Shown piece by piece: positions 25,759 through 34,040 of a stretch of 64,000 nt of DNA (within the stretch, counting starts at the first letter, position 1; each line of letters starts with the position of its first letter). The notes under the pieces were generated by a model. That model was not told the DNA's origin and made no database searches. It worked only from the letters and a program-made list of their open reading frames with translations. A program made the position numbers and the translations under genes. Source of the DNA: Candidatus Gastranaerophilales bacterium (GTDB lineage: Bacteria; Cyanobacteriota; Vampirovibrionia; Gastranaerophilales; Gastranaerophilaceae); assembly GCA_944322945.1 (NCBI GenBank), contig CALUQN010000002.1, positions 62,001-126,000 of the forward strand, given 5' to 3'.

Positions 25759-27219
25759 ATGCTGAAAAGAATATTTCTCACAAATTTAATAATATTGTTA
25801 GGCGCCATGCCGGTATTGTCAGACGACGAACTGGTACAGCCTCTGCTGAAAGAGGATATCGGAAACGAAATTATCGAATCTGAATATCCCGCATCAGAAG
25901 AAGTTCTGCCAAACAAAACCACAGACGCGGATTTTGTGATTCAGGGTTCTGTTGAAAAAAATATTGACATGACTCTGGACAAATGTCTTGAGATAGCGCT
26001 GGGGAACAATCCTCAGATAAACGCTGCATTTCAGGACATCCTTGCATCTGACGCAAGAATTAAACAGGTCTGGTCAAATTATTTCCCTCAATTAAGCTGG
26101 CAGACAGGTTACACAAAGATTAAACAGCTTCAATTGTCAGACGCGTTGGGCAGAAACCTTACGTTTAATTATTATCTGCTCGGGCAGGTGACTCTCCAGC
26201 AGATGCTCTATGACTTCGGAGTTACCCAAAATCAGGCGACAATAAGAAAACTGGATTACGAAGCCTACAAATCTTCTCTGGAAGCTATTGTCAACGATAT
26301 AATTTATCAGACAAAAGACGCTTATTACTCACTTTTGCTGGCGTTTGAAGGCAGGAAAGTCGCACAGGATACTGTTGATAAATTCAATCTGTTCTACGAA
26401 CAGGCAAAAGCTTTCTACGAAATCGGCATGAATCCGAAAGTTGATGTGACTATTGCAGAAACAAATTTAAGTAATGCCAAATTGCAGCTTATACAGGCGG
26501 ACAACGCGGTTAACCTTGCTGTTGCAAAACTGAATAATATAATGGGCGTTCCGTTTATTGATAAATACAATGTGGAAGAACGGCTGGTTTATCATCCTGT
26601 GAATATAACGTTTAATCAGGCGATTGATATTGCGCGTGAAGCCAGACCTGAGCTTAAACAGGCTGAACTGAAAGTAGAAAGCGCAAATCAAACCCTTAAA
26701 CTTGCCAAAAAATCGTACTTCCCGACAATTTCGTTCGAAGGTCAGTACATGCGCGGCGGCAAAAGCTGGAACAGCAACTACGGTTACAATATCGGCGGAT
26801 ATTTGAATTTTCCGACAATAAACGGAATGCAAATCAGAAACGAAATCAAAGAAGCAAGATATCTTTATGACAAAGAGCTTGCCAACGCCGCAAACACGCA
26901 AAACCAGATATTTTTGGAAATTCAAAACGCTTATTTGACATTAGAAGAGAAAAAAAGCCAGATGCCGGTTGCCATGCTGCAGGTCAAGCAGTCAAAAGAG
27001 AATTATGAGCTTTCATACGGCAGATACAGAGTGGGCGAAGCAAGTCCGACAGAGTTGAAGGATGCTCAAATTCTCTACCAGCAGGCACAGTTAAGTTATT
27101 ACAATGCACTGTATCAGTATAATTCAGCAAAAGCCGCACTGGAAAAAGCTATCGGCAAGAATATAAACTTTGAAGACGAAGAAATTATTGAACTGGACCG
27201 CAACGCCATTCAATCGTAA
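25759..27219 (+). CDS. TolC-family outer-membrane channel of the RND operon
   Basis: 486 residues with a signal peptide (MLKRIFLTNLIILLGAMPVLS), an extended mature N-terminus, then two OEP repeats: LDKCLEIALGNNPQINAAFQ opens the first and FNQAIDIAREARPELKQAEL the second. YEIGMNPKVDVTIAETNLSN and YRVGEASPTELKDAQILYQQ are the conserved hairpin turns. It begins 2 bp after the pump gene and completes the tripartite system. It is distinct from the NodT-like channel at 12063. Confidence 0.93.
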   Translation: MLKRIFLTNLIILLGAMPVLSDDELVQPLLKEDIGNEIIESEYPASEEVLPNKTTDADFVIQGSVEKNIDMTLDKCLEIALGNNPQINAAFQDILASDARIKQVWSNYFPQLSWQTGYTKIKQLQLSDALGRNLTFNYYLLGQVTLQQMLYDFGVTQNQATIRKLDYEAYKSSLEAIVNDIIYQTKDAYYSLLLAFEGRKVAQDTVDKFNLFYEQAKAFYEIGMNPKVDVTIAETNLSNAKLQLIQADNAVNLAVAKLNNIMGVPFIDKYNVEERLVYHPVNITFNQAIDIAREARPELKQAELKVESANQTLKLAKKSYFPTISFEGQYMRGGKSWNSNYGYNIGGYLNFPTINGMQIRNEIKEARYLYDKELANAANTQNQIFLEIQNAYLTLEEKKSQMPVAMLQVKQSKENYELSYGRYRVGEASPTELKDAQILYQQAQLSYYNALYQYNSAKAALEKAIGKNINFEDEEIIELDRNAIQS

Positions 27220-27325
27220 TTTTCAGCCCGGTACCTGCTGTCCTGTTACGGTTTTTCTATACAGTACAAAGCATTTTTCATAGCGCGGTAATAGCCGCGG
27301 GGTACCTTTTTCAACAGTATTATTT

Positions 27326-28147
27326 TTAAACTCCGGAAACAGGAGGAAGGTCGATACGTTTGAGGCGTTGCTCAATACGTCTGTACCATTTTAAATGCTG
27401 TTTGAAAAGTATCTTGTAATCATCAATTGCGCCGTGGGAAATATCATCGGCAAGGCTGTCGCATACATTTTCCAGACTTTTGGCAAGAAAATGGGTATAT
27501 TCTTTTCTGTTTACGGAGGCGTCGGTCAGTTTAATAGTTTCTCCAAATTTGACCATAACTTCAGGACGGTTGTCGCGGAAGAAAGTATAATCAACCCCGA
27601 CGGGGATAAGGTTAACTTTACCGTACTTTTTGACTGCGTTTTGGGCGATATATGCAAGTCCTGTTTGAAATTCTACAGGTCTGAAGTGCGGCGGTCTGAT
27701 AATACCCTGCGGAAATATAAAGAGCAGATTATTCAAATTCCCGATGACATCAACTGAGTATTTAAGCGCCTGCATAGATGACTGCGCAGATTTTTTGCAT
27801 ACTGAATATGCTCCGCCGCGGCGAAGCAGAGGAAATCTGTTAAGTTCTTCCACCATAAGACGAATTTCTTTATGGCAAATTCTGTGAGAAATATTGTAAA
27901 GCACAATTCCGTCCCACCAGTTGCAGTGTGGCGCAAACAAAATTGTAGGCGCAGTTTCGTCACGGTTAAAATAATTTTCGTCTCCGCTGTATCTGAATGC
28001 GTAAAATCTGTTCTGAAGCATGTTAAAAAAGAACAAACTTGCTATCATTAGCCAAAATTTATTTGTCTTTGCCGGTTTGAATTTCTCCTCTTTATTCCTC
28101 AACTTTGTGGGAGGGATGTCAGAATATAGTTTTTCCTCAACAATCAT
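27326..28147 (-). CDS. Lysophospholipid acyltransferase family protein (PlsC-like)
   Basis: 273 residues. The catalytic HX4D motif is present as H74 and D79 in FAPHCNWWDGIVL. FIFPQGIIRPPHFRP stands for the phosphate-binding PEGTR block, here PQGII, a divergent form. One hydrophobic segment (about 31-43) should anchor it. Such enzymes acylate lysophosphatidic acid or related lipids, but the altered second motif and an aromatic NWW sequence leave the acceptor uncertain. It stands alone, convergent with the RND operon. Confidence 0.75.
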   Translation of the reverse strand: MIVEEKLYSDIPPTKLRNKEEKFKPAKTNKFWLMIASLFFFNMLQNRFYAFRYSGDENYFNRDETAPTILFAPHCNWWDGIVLYNISHRICHKEIRLMVEELNRFPLLRRGGAYSVCKKSAQSSMQALKYSVDVIGNLNNLLFIFPQGIIRPPHFRPVEFQTGLAYIAQNAVKKYGKVNLIPVGVDYTFFRDNRPEVMVKFGETIKLTDASVNRKEYTHFLAKSLENVCDSLADDISHGAIDDYKILFKQHLKWYRRIEQRLKRIDLPPVSGV

Positions 28148-28251
28148 GATGTATATATTTTACTCCAGTACAGTTGTTTTGTGAACACCCTATGCGGTAA
28201 TTTTTAAGAAATATAAAGGGTTTTTATATTTATGCGGGTAAATTATCTTTG

Positions 28252-28293
28252 TAAAAAAAGAGGTACCGCCGTTTGGCAGTAGCCTCTTTTTTA
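28252..28293. terminator. Bidirectional intrinsic terminator between rplA and the acyltransferase gene
   Basis: AAAAAAGAGG ... CCTCTTTTTT with an inner stem TACCGCC / GGCAGTA gives A-tracts and T-tracts on both strands. It ends the rplA transcript on the minus strand. Confidence 0.8.
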
Positions 28294-28309
28294 CTTAAAG
28301 TTTTTGCAT

Positions 28310-29035
28310 TTACGCAATTACTTCTTTTACTTCTGCTGCAAGGTTTTTAGGATCCAATTTAATTCCTGGTCCCATTGTTGTTGCAAGGTAAACTGATCTA
28401 ACAAAAGTACCTTTTGCTGATGAAGGTTTAGCTCTCAAAATTGCATCTGCAAGAGTTGCAAAGTTTTTAAGCAAATCTTCTTCGCTGAATTGAACTTTAC
28501 CGATAGGGCAGTGAATCATACCCTGTTTATCGGCACGGAATTCAACTTTACCTGCTTTAGCATCTTTTACAGCTTTAGCTATATCAAGAGTAACTGTTCC
28601 GGTTTTCGGGTTCGGCATCAAGCCTTTAGGACCCAAAACACGTCCGAGTTTACCTAACATGCCCATACAGTCAGGTGTTGCGATTAATGTATCAAAGTCA
28701 AACCAGCCGCCTGAAATTTTGTCGATAATTTCTTCGGTTCCGTAGAAATCTGCACCTGCTTCTTTTGCTTCAGTAACTTTTGCACCTTTTGCAATTACGC
28801 AAACTCTGACTTCTTTACCCAGACCTGCCGGCAATACGACGGTTGATCTGATTTGCTGGTCAGCTTGACGAACGTCAATACCTAATCTCATGTGGCATTC
28901 TACTGTTTCATTAAATTTTGAAACTTCTTTTGATATTTCTTGTAGTTTTTTAACTGCATTCACTGCTGTTGACGGTTGTTCAAACCCTTCCAGCATTTCC
29001 TGCATTTTTCTTTGTTTTTTAGTTAATTTTGCCAT
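28310..29035 (-). CDS. rplA: Large-subunit ribosomal protein L1
   Basis: 241 residues. L1 binds the L1 stalk of 23S rRNA, helps E-site tRNA release and often represses its own mRNA. Family blocks present are [38 protein letters not shown] and the C-terminal [12 protein letters not shown]. It follows rplK by 48 bp. That gap holds a hairpin nearly identical in fold to one before rplK, likely an L1-binding site. Confidence 0.98.
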   Translation of the reverse strand: MAKLTKKQRKMQEMLEGFEQPSTAVNAVKKLQEISKEVSKFNETVECHMRLGIDVRQADQQIRSTVVLPAGLGKEVRVCVIAKGAKVTEAKEAGADFYGTEEIIDKISGGWFDFDTLIATPDCMGMLGKLGRVLGPKGLMPNPKTGTVTLDIAKAVKDAKAGKVEFRADKQGMIHCPIGKVQFSEEDLLKNFATLADAILRAKPSSAKGTFVRSVYLATTMGPGIKLDPKNLAAEVKEVIA

Positions 29036-29052
29036 TTTTAATTTTTCCTTTC

Positions 29053-29080
29053 ATGGTAATAACGGGTTAGACCCTTCCAT
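29053..29080 (-). promoter_or_regulatory. Probable L1-binding mRNA hairpin before rplA
   Basis: 28-nt element on the coding strand: outer stem ATGG/CCAT, AA on the 5' side, inner stem GGG/CCC with a 5-nt loop, and GTTATTA on the 3' side. It ends 17 nt before the rplA start, against the ribosome site. It has 20 of 28 positions identical to the element before rplK, and the outer pair changes together (A-T here, G-C there). Confidence 0.6.
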
Positions 29081-29083
29081 ACA

Positions 29084-29509
29084 TTATTCTTTTACCGTAA
29101 CGCCCATAGCTCTGCAAGAACCTTTAATCATGTTCACTGCAGCATCCATAGTTGTTGCGTTCAAGTCGTTCATTTTAATTTTTGCGATTTCTTCAAGCTG
29201 TTCTCTTGTGATTTCTGCAACTTTGTCTTTGTTAGGAGCTGCAGAGCCTTTAGAGATGTTCAAAGCTTTTTTAATCAATACAGGTGCCGGAGGTGATTTT
29301 GTTACGAATGTGAAACTTCTGTCTTCGTAAACATCAATAACAACCGGGATAATATATCCTGCTTGTGATTCGGTTTTAGCATTGAATTGCTTACAGAAAT
29401 CCATGATGTTCACACCGTGCTGACCCAGTGCAGGACCAACCGGCGGTGACGGATTTGCTTTTCCGGCTTCGATTTGAAGCTTAATTTTTCCTACTACTTT
29501 CTTTGCCAT
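29084..29509 (-). CDS. rplK: Large-subunit ribosomal protein L11
   Basis: 141 residues, the usual length. The N-terminal domain carries the proline-rich [20 protein letters not shown] loop that contacts GTPase-associated factors; the C-terminal domain binds 23S rRNA ([22 protein letters not shown]). It is part of the conserved secE-nusG-rplK-rplA order. Confidence 0.98.
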   Translation of the reverse strand: MAKKVVGKIKLQIEAGKANPSPPVGPALGQHGVNIMDFCKQFNAKTESQAGYIIPVVIDVYEDRSFTFVTKSPPAPVLIKKALNISKGSAAPNKDKVAEITREQLEEIAKIKMNDLNATTMDAAVNMIKGSCRAMGVTVKE

Positions 29510-29523
29510 TTTTTTCTCCTTTT

Positions 29524-29551
29524 GTGGTTATAGCGGGGGCGTCCCTTCCAC
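29524..29551 (-). promoter_or_regulatory. Probable L1-binding mRNA hairpin before rplK
   Basis: 28-nt element on the coding strand: outer stem GTGG/CCAC, AA, inner stem GGG/CCC, and GCTATAA on the 3' side. It lies directly before the AAAAGGAG ribosome site of rplK. In E. coli L1 represses its operon through a similar two-stem leader before rplK; extending this to the present element is inference. Confidence 0.6.
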
Positions 29552-29620
29552 GTTTTTTGTACTGTTTATTACAATTTTATTGACAGCCAGTCTGCTGTTG
29601 CAAAGCTGCCGTCAAATTTA

Positions 29621-30259
29621 TTATAATTTGTTGATTTGTTTATATTCAAGTTCAACCGGAGTTTCACGTCCGAAGATTGAAACATTTGCGCGAAGTTTAT
29701 ATTTGTCAGGATAAACTTCAATAATATCCGCGATGAAGTCTGCGAACGGTCCGGAGATAATTCTGACTTTGTCGCCGGCTTTGACATCAAGCTCAATTTT
29801 CTGGGTTGTAGAAGTTGAGCGGTTGATAATCTTTTTGATTTCGCTGTCTTTTGCAGGGATAGGTCTTTTTGCGGAACCTACAAATTTTGTAACACCCGCA
29901 GTGTGTCTTACGACATACCAGCTGTCCTCGTCCATAATCATTTCTACAAGCACATAACCGGGGAAGATTTTTTCTTCTCTTTCCTGTTTCTTGCCTGATT
30001 TTACCTGGGTAACTGTTTTTTGAGGAACTTCAACTCTGAAGATTTTTTCGCCCATGTTCATGTATTCAATACGTTTTTCAAGGTTTACTTTTACCTTGTT
30101 TTCGTGTCCTGAATATGTATGAACGATGTACCAGCGTTTTTGATTTTTCTTGGCTTTTTTAGCTTCTTCTTCAGCCTGAGCTTTTGCTTCGGCTTCTTCT
30201 CTTTCCGCCTGCAAATCTTCGTTCAATTCTTCTTCCATTGATTTTTGTTTTTTAGTCAT
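29621..30259 (-). CDS. nusG: Transcription elongation/antitermination factor NusG
   Basis: 212 residues: an NGN domain beginning RWYIVHTYSGHENKVK at about 42 and a C-terminal KOW domain (DKVRIISGPFADF...). NusG clamps RNA polymerase and couples it to the ribosome or Rho. The NGN domain is preceded by about 41 residues of nearly pure charged sequence (EEELNEDLQAEREEAEAKAQ), longer than usual. secE lies 22 bp upstream. Confidence 0.97.
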   Translation of the reverse strand: MTKKQKSMEEELNEDLQAEREEAEAKAQAEEEAKKAKKNQKRWYIVHTYSGHENKVKVNLEKRIEYMNMGEKIFRVEVPQKTVTQVKSGKKQEREEKIFPGYVLVEMIMDEDSWYVVRHTAGVTKFVGSAKRPIPAKDSEIKKIINRSTSTTQKIELDVKAGDKVRIISGPFADFIADIIEVYPDKYKLRANVSIFGRETPVELEYKQINKL

Positions 30260-30281
30260 AAGCCACCTTATTCTTTGTTAG

Positions 30282-30506
30282 TTACTTAATTAAGCCGAGT
30301 AACCCTTTAAAAATTATATCCATTAAATAAACTGCCACGGTGAATACAAAAACTATTGCGATAACAAAAACTGTTTCTGTAACTACCTGGCGTCTTTCAG
30401 GCCAGTTAATCTTACCCCATTCGGTTTTGACACCGCGGAAGTAAGTTTGTATTGAATTAATTGTTTGTGCCATCCATGCCGGAGTAGCATTTTCTGAGCC
30501 TATCAT
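30282..30506 (-). CDS. secE: Preprotein translocase subunit SecE
   Basis: 74 residues, the short single-helix form. IQTYFRGVKTEWGKINWPER is the amphipathic surface helix with the conserved VKTEWGKINWP block, and VTETVFVIAIVFVFTVAVYL is the membrane helix. SecE clamps SecY in the protein-export channel. It sits between tRNA-Trp and nusG, the common bacterial order. Confidence 0.96.
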   Translation of the reverse strand: MIGSENATPAWMAQTINSIQTYFRGVKTEWGKINWPERRQVVTETVFVIAIVFVFTVAVYLMDIIFKGLLGLIK

Positions 30507-30536
30507 AGTATAAAATCCTTATTTATTTTTATAAAT

Positions 30537-30609
30537 CGCGCCCTGAAGGACTCGAACCCTCGACATCCGGTTTTGGAGACCGACGTTCTACCAACTGAAC
30601 TAAGGACGC
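30537..30609 (-). tRNA. tRNA-Trp (anticodon CCA)
   Basis: 73-nt cloverleaf: acceptor GCGTCCT / AGGGCGC with discriminator G, D-arm TTAGTTCAGTTGGTAGAA, anticodon loop around TCTCCAAAA, and T-loop GGTTCGAGTCC. CCA is not encoded. Position rpmG-tRNA-Trp-secE is the standard one. Confidence 0.96.
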
Positions 30610-30641
30610 TTAAACCGTGAATCTCACGGCAATTTGGTCTT

Positions 30642-30762
30642 ACGGATTATTCGGCTGTCCTGTTCCTTGTTTTCGCTATGCAAATTTTATCAAATTTGCG
30701 CCGCTCAATCGGAACAATGGATGTTACGGGCTTCGCTTCGCTGCGCCCTACCGAAAATCCGT
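30642..30762. repeat. Miniature inverted-repeat element between rpmG and tRNA-Trp
   Basis: ACGGATTATTCGG at the left and CCGAAAATCCGT at the right form imperfect terminal inverted repeats around about 120 bp. The inside has GTTCC/GGAAC, an AT palindrome (GCAAATTTTATCAAATTTGC) and GGGCTTCGCTTCGCTGCGCCC. The right end abuts the rpmG stop codon. Confidence 0.45.
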
Positions 30763-30930
30763 CTACTTAGTTTCTTTATGGTTGGTGTGTTTTTTGCAAG
30801 TCGGGCAGTATTTGCTCAACTCAAGTCTGTCTTTTGTATTTTTCTTATTTTTTACTGTTGTGTAGTTTCTTTCTTTGCAGTCTTCGCAGGCAAGAACTAC
30901 CATTCTGTCATTTTTTCCTTTGATTCCCAT
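30763..30930 (-). CDS. rpmG: Large-subunit ribosomal protein L33
   Basis: 55 residues beginning [18 protein letters not shown]. The zinc-ribbon cysteines are C15, C18, C42 and C45 (ACEDC and YCPTC), and the C-terminus is [10 protein letters not shown]. This is the cysteine-containing, zinc-dependent form. It is first of the rpmG-tRNA-Trp-secE-nusG-rplK-rplA set and was found from its sequence, being too short for long-frame searches. Confidence 0.93.
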   Translation of the reverse strand: MGIKGKNDRMVVLACEDCKERNYTTVKNKKNTKDRLELSKYCPTCKKHTNHKETK

Positions 30931-31143
30931 TGTTTTTATTCCTTATTTGTTATTACTTTTTCTCCTTTTTAAAATAGAATGTGAAAACTCTCACATTCTA
31001 TTTTTTCGGCTTATGTTAACATCATAAAACAAAAAAAATAAAATGCAAACTAATTGTAAACAAACAATAAGCACAAAACATGCATAAAAAAAGAGTAAAC
31101 GGGTTAGCGAATACTCTTTTGGATAAATTGATTTTATTAAAAA

Positions 31144-31758
31144 CTAATTTATTTTATAATCAGCCATTTTGGGAGCTGCTTCGCGAGTGTTGTATGATGA
31201 TGAATAATCATACGAACCGTAATTATCAGCTCTTAATTTTTCCATATAAACCTGACCGTTTTTAACAACTTGCTGCAGCTGAGTCAGGTCGCGTTCTAGG
31301 TTTGTGAGAACCTGTTCAGCATAAAGCTCAGCGCCTTCGCGGGTTTTCATAGCTTCTTCAGTGGCCTGAAGTCTTATATTTTCCGCTTCTTCCATTGCTT
31401 TACGCTTAATTTCTTCGCATTCTTCCTGTACTTGTGTTCTTATTCTGATGCCTTCTTTTTCAAGTGCTTTTATAAAGTCGGCTTCGCTTAATTTTCTGTC
31501 AGCTTCAAGCTGGGCGTCGTTTATAATTCTTTCGGCTTTTTGCTGGGCTTCCAGCTGAAGTTCTTCGCGGCGTCTCAAAAATGCGCGCGCTTCCTGAACT
31601 TCCACCGGCAATGCCGCGTATATTCTGTCTATTAATGTTTCTATTTCTTTTGTTTTAACAATAGTATATCTTCTCGGGATAATAGGAAACCCTTCATCCA
31701 GTGATATTTCCAATAACTTTAGTAAATCGTATACTCCGTTTTGTTGCATGTTACACAC
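31144..31758 (-). CDS. Coiled-coil protein of the type encoded beside coaD in Clostridia
   Basis: 204 residues from a GTG at 31758; an ATG nine bases downstream is an equal candidate, with AAGAAAGG upstream of both. The N-terminal block VYDLLKLLEISLDEGFPIIP and IETLIDRIYAALPVEVQEAR resemble small coiled-coil proteins, often annotated as ATPase or ATP synthase subunit B-like, next to coaD in Firmicutes. Residues about 60-180 are a long Glu/Lys/Ala coiled coil. There are no nucleotide-binding motifs, so ATPase would be a misnomer. coaD lies 0.3 kb upstream on the same strand, separated by a repeat. A DivIVA- or SepIVA-like scaffold role is a guess. Confidence 0.6.
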   Translation of the reverse strand: MCNMQQNGVYDLLKLLEISLDEGFPIIPRRYTIVKTKEIETLIDRIYAALPVEVQEARAFLRRREELQLEAQQKAERIINDAQLEADRKLSEADFIKALEKEGIRIRTQVQEECEEIKRKAMEEAENIRLQATEEAMKTREGAELYAEQVLTNLERDLTQLQQVVKNGQVYMEKLRADNYGSYDYSSSYNTREAAPKMADYKIN

Positions 31759-31820
31759 ATATACCTTTCTTAATACTTACATTCTACATAAGCCTCAAAC
31801 AATTGTCAAATAATTAATTT

Positions 31821-32037
31821 GGGGACTTATATATCAAATTCCAAATACTAGCTGAAATTGTCACCCTGAACTTGTTTGACTACTTTTTCCAAAATCTATG
31901 ATTTTGTGAAAAATGTCCGGTTTCCCGCAGGATCTTGTCTGTGGTAAGATTCCGAAACACGGAGGTCAATCCGACGTTCGGAATGACATCATGTTTGTCT
32001 TTTAATAATATTTGCTTGAAACATATATATAAGTCTC
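31821..32037. repeat. Dispersed intergenic repeat with terminal inverted repeats
   Basis: No gene. The left end GGGGACTTATATATCAAATT and right end ATATATAAGTC are inverted copies of each other. The inner part (31863-31992, TTTTGTGAAAAATGTCCGG, CGAAACACGGAGGTCA) is the reverse complement of 53898-54030. Confidence 0.65.
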
Positions 32038-32061
32038 TTTATTCAGCAAAAATTAAATATC

Positions 32062-32532
32062 TTAACGATTGGTTAAATACTCAAAAACAGGCTCCGGGAC
32101 AAATTTTGAGATATCTCCTCCGTTCAAAAGGATTTCTCTGATTGTGCTTGAAGAGATGAAGTTATATTTTGGTTTGGTCGTCAAAAACACTGTTTTTATA
32201 TCTGAATCAAGCGCGCTGTTTGCTTGTGAAAGCTGCAATTCGTATTCAAAATCAGAAACCGCGCGCAGCCCTCGGATAAGCACCTGTGCACCGCATTTTT
32301 TTGCATAATTTACGGTTAATCCGTCAAAGCAGTCCACTTCTACATTATCTAAACCTGAAACACTTTCACGTATCAGCTTTACACGTTCATCTATAGTCAA
32401 AAACCCGTGTTTTTCCGAGTTCCGCGCTACTGCTATGATAACCTTGTCAAATATTCCGGCGCCTGTTTTAAGAATGTCCAGATGACCTTTGGTTATGGGG
32501 TCAAAACTCCCCGGATATATTGCTATTTTCAT
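32062..32532 (-). CDS. coaD: Phosphopantetheine adenylyltransferase CoaD
   Basis: 156 residues. It transfers AMP from ATP to 4'-phosphopantetheine, the fourth step of coenzyme A synthesis. The nucleotidyltransferase motif YPGSFDPITKGHLDI is at the N-terminus and FISSSTIRE at the C-terminus. GLRAVSDFEYELQLSQANSA is the substrate-binding region. It is preceded by GGAAACTT. Confidence 0.97.
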   Translation of the reverse strand: MKIAIYPGSFDPITKGHLDILKTGAGIFDKVIIAVARNSEKHGFLTIDERVKLIRESVSGLDNVEVDCFDGLTVNYAKKCGAQVLIRGLRAVSDFEYELQLSQANSALDSDIKTVFLTTKPKYNFISSSTIREILLNGGDISKFVPEPVFEYLTNR

Positions 32533-32639
32533 AAGTTTCCTTTCTCTTATTCTCTAAAATTATATTATAAACCTCTTTGATTAAAATGTAAATTTTTATT
32601 ACAAATTTCTCAAATTACGCAATTCAAGATATAAATTTT

Positions 32640-32777
32640 ACTTTATAGATATATAAGAACGATATACAAAACAGACTTACACATCTTAATACCTTCTACT
32701 TTCTACCTACTAACCTTTTACACGAGGAATTGTAAAAAATTCCGGGAGCTTTTCCAACAGAAAGCTCTTTTTTTTTG
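32640..32777 (+). ncRNA. Possible small RNA in the coaD-ilvE gap
   Basis: The 340-bp gap between ilvE and coaD contains no reading frame of note. A plus-strand segment after the AT-rich promoter-like TACTTTATAGATATATAA ends in two hairpins: GGAATT/AATTCC, then GAGCTTT/AAAGCTC followed by nine T. No plus-strand gene precedes this terminator, so an independent short RNA of roughly 100 nt is plausible. The family is not recognised. Confidence 0.35.
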
Positions 32778-32818
32778 CATTAAAAAATGGGTATGGCTTG
32801 GTCTGACAGGACAAAAAC

Positions 32819-32850
32819 AAAAAGACAGACTATTATAGCCCGTCTTTTTA
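32819..32850 (-). terminator. Intrinsic terminator after ilvE
   Basis: AAAAAGAC ... GTCTTTTT stem. On the minus strand it ends in a T-run 25-55 bp after the ilvE stop codon. Confidence 0.65.
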
Positions 32851-32874
32851 ATAATAATTTATGAAGTTTTCAAA

Positions 32875-33909
32875 TTATTTGATTACTTTAATCCAGCCTT
32901 GAGGAGCTTCTATTCTGCCCATTTGAATACCTGTTAGGGTATCATATAGTTTTTGGGTAATTTCGCCCATTTTTTCCATGCCGGATGGCAGGAGGATTTC
33001 TTTGCCGTGGTCAACGATTTTGCCGACAGGTGAAAGTACTGCGGCGGTTCCGCATAGCGCACATTCTTTAAAGTCTTTTACTTCATCAAGACGGATTTCA
33101 CGCTCTTCTGCTTTCAGACCTAGGTAGTGCTCTGCAACGTACATCAGTGAACGTCTTGTTATTGACGGCAGGATAGTATTTGATTTTGGAGTAATTACTT
33201 CATTGTCTTTAGTTACAAATATAATATTAGCACCGCCGGTTTCTTCGATTTTGGTTCTTGTTGCCGGGTCAAGGTAGATGTTTTCGTTGAAGCCGTGGTT
33301 ATGGGCGTCAACTATAGCGTGCAGACTCATTGCGTAGTTCAGACCTGCTTTTATATGACCGGTGCCGTGCGGGGCAGCTCTGTCAAAGTCGGAAATTCGG
33401 ACGGTAATCGGTTTTGCGCCGCCTTTAAAATACGGACCAACTGGAGTTGCAAAAATTCTGAACTGATATTCATCAGCAGGTTTTACACCGATTACGTTGT
33501 TGCTGCCGAACATATACGGTCTTAAATATAAAGTTGCACCCGTACCATAAGGCGGAACGTAGTCTATATTTGCTTTAACAACTTTTTCTATTGCCTCTAA
33601 GAATTTTTCTTCCGGATAAACAGGCATTTCCAGTCTGCGGCAGGAATCAGCCATTCTTTTTGCGTTTAGATCCGGGCGGAAGCACACAACGTGTCCGTCT
33701 GCTGTTCTATATGCTTTCAAGCCTTCAAAACAAGTTTGGGCGTATTGCAAAACGCCGGCGCTTTCATTTAATGTAATTGTTGCATCGGTCGTAAGTTCCC
33801 CGTCATCCCATTTGCCGTCTTTGTAATTTGAAACAAAGCGGTAGTCTGTTTTTAAATATCCAAATCCTAGATTTTCCCAGTCAATATTCATTTTTGTTTC
33901 CATTAACAT
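32875..33909 (-). CDS. ilvE: Branched-chain amino acid aminotransferase IlvE
   Basis: 344 residues from the ATG at 33909, chosen because GGGAGACGG lies just before it. The open frame reaches back into tRNA-Thr and that extension is rejected. This is a fold-IV PLP aminotransferase for Leu, Ile and Val. PLP lysine K187 is in GHIKAGLNYAMSL, VLQYAQTCFEGLKAYR is the substrate loop, and IEETGGANIIFV is the phosphate-binding block. Its length and sequence fit the longer, eukaryote-like BCAT subgroup. A terminator follows. Confidence 0.95.
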   Translation of the reverse strand: MLMETKMNIDWENLGFGYLKTDYRFVSNYKDGKWDDGELTTDATITLNESAGVLQYAQTCFEGLKAYRTADGHVVCFRPDLNAKRMADSCRRLEMPVYPEEKFLEAIEKVVKANIDYVPPYGTGATLYLRPYMFGSNNVIGVKPADEYQFRIFATPVGPYFKGGAKPITVRISDFDRAAPHGTGHIKAGLNYAMSLHAIVDAHNHGFNENIYLDPATRTKIEETGGANIIFVTKDNEVITPKSNTILPSITRRSLMYVAEHYLGLKAEEREIRLDEVKDFKECALCGTAAVLSPVGKIVDHGKEILLPSGMEKMGEITQKLYDTLTGIQMGRIEAPQGWIKVIK

Positions 33910-33933
33910 TCCGTCTCCCATCTTTAAAGTTAA

Positions 33934-34006
33934 AGCCGATAAAGGGGCTCGAACCCTTGACCTGCTCATTACGAATGAGCTGCTCTACCAACTGAGCTAT
34001 ATCGGC
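33934..34006 (-). tRNA. tRNA-Thr (anticodon CGT)
   Basis: 73-nt cloverleaf: acceptor GCCGATA / TATCGGC with discriminator T, D-arm TAGCTCAGTTGGTAGAGCA, anticodon stem GCTCA/TGAGC around TTCGTAA, and T-loop GGTTCGAGCCC. It lies directly before ilvE on the same strand, so the two may share a transcript. Confidence 0.95.
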
Positions 34007-34040
34007 TTACGTTTTTATTATATCAAAATTATTCTAAATT

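Noticed and set aside
31144-31758. F0F1 ATP synthase subunit B
   Set aside because: Coiled-coil similarity only; no N-terminal membrane helix and no other ATP synthase genes nearby.
33910-33969. N-terminal extension of IlvE
   Set aside because: The extra 20 codons run into tRNA-Thr and precede the ribosome site GGGAGACGG; the family N-terminus fits the internal ATG.
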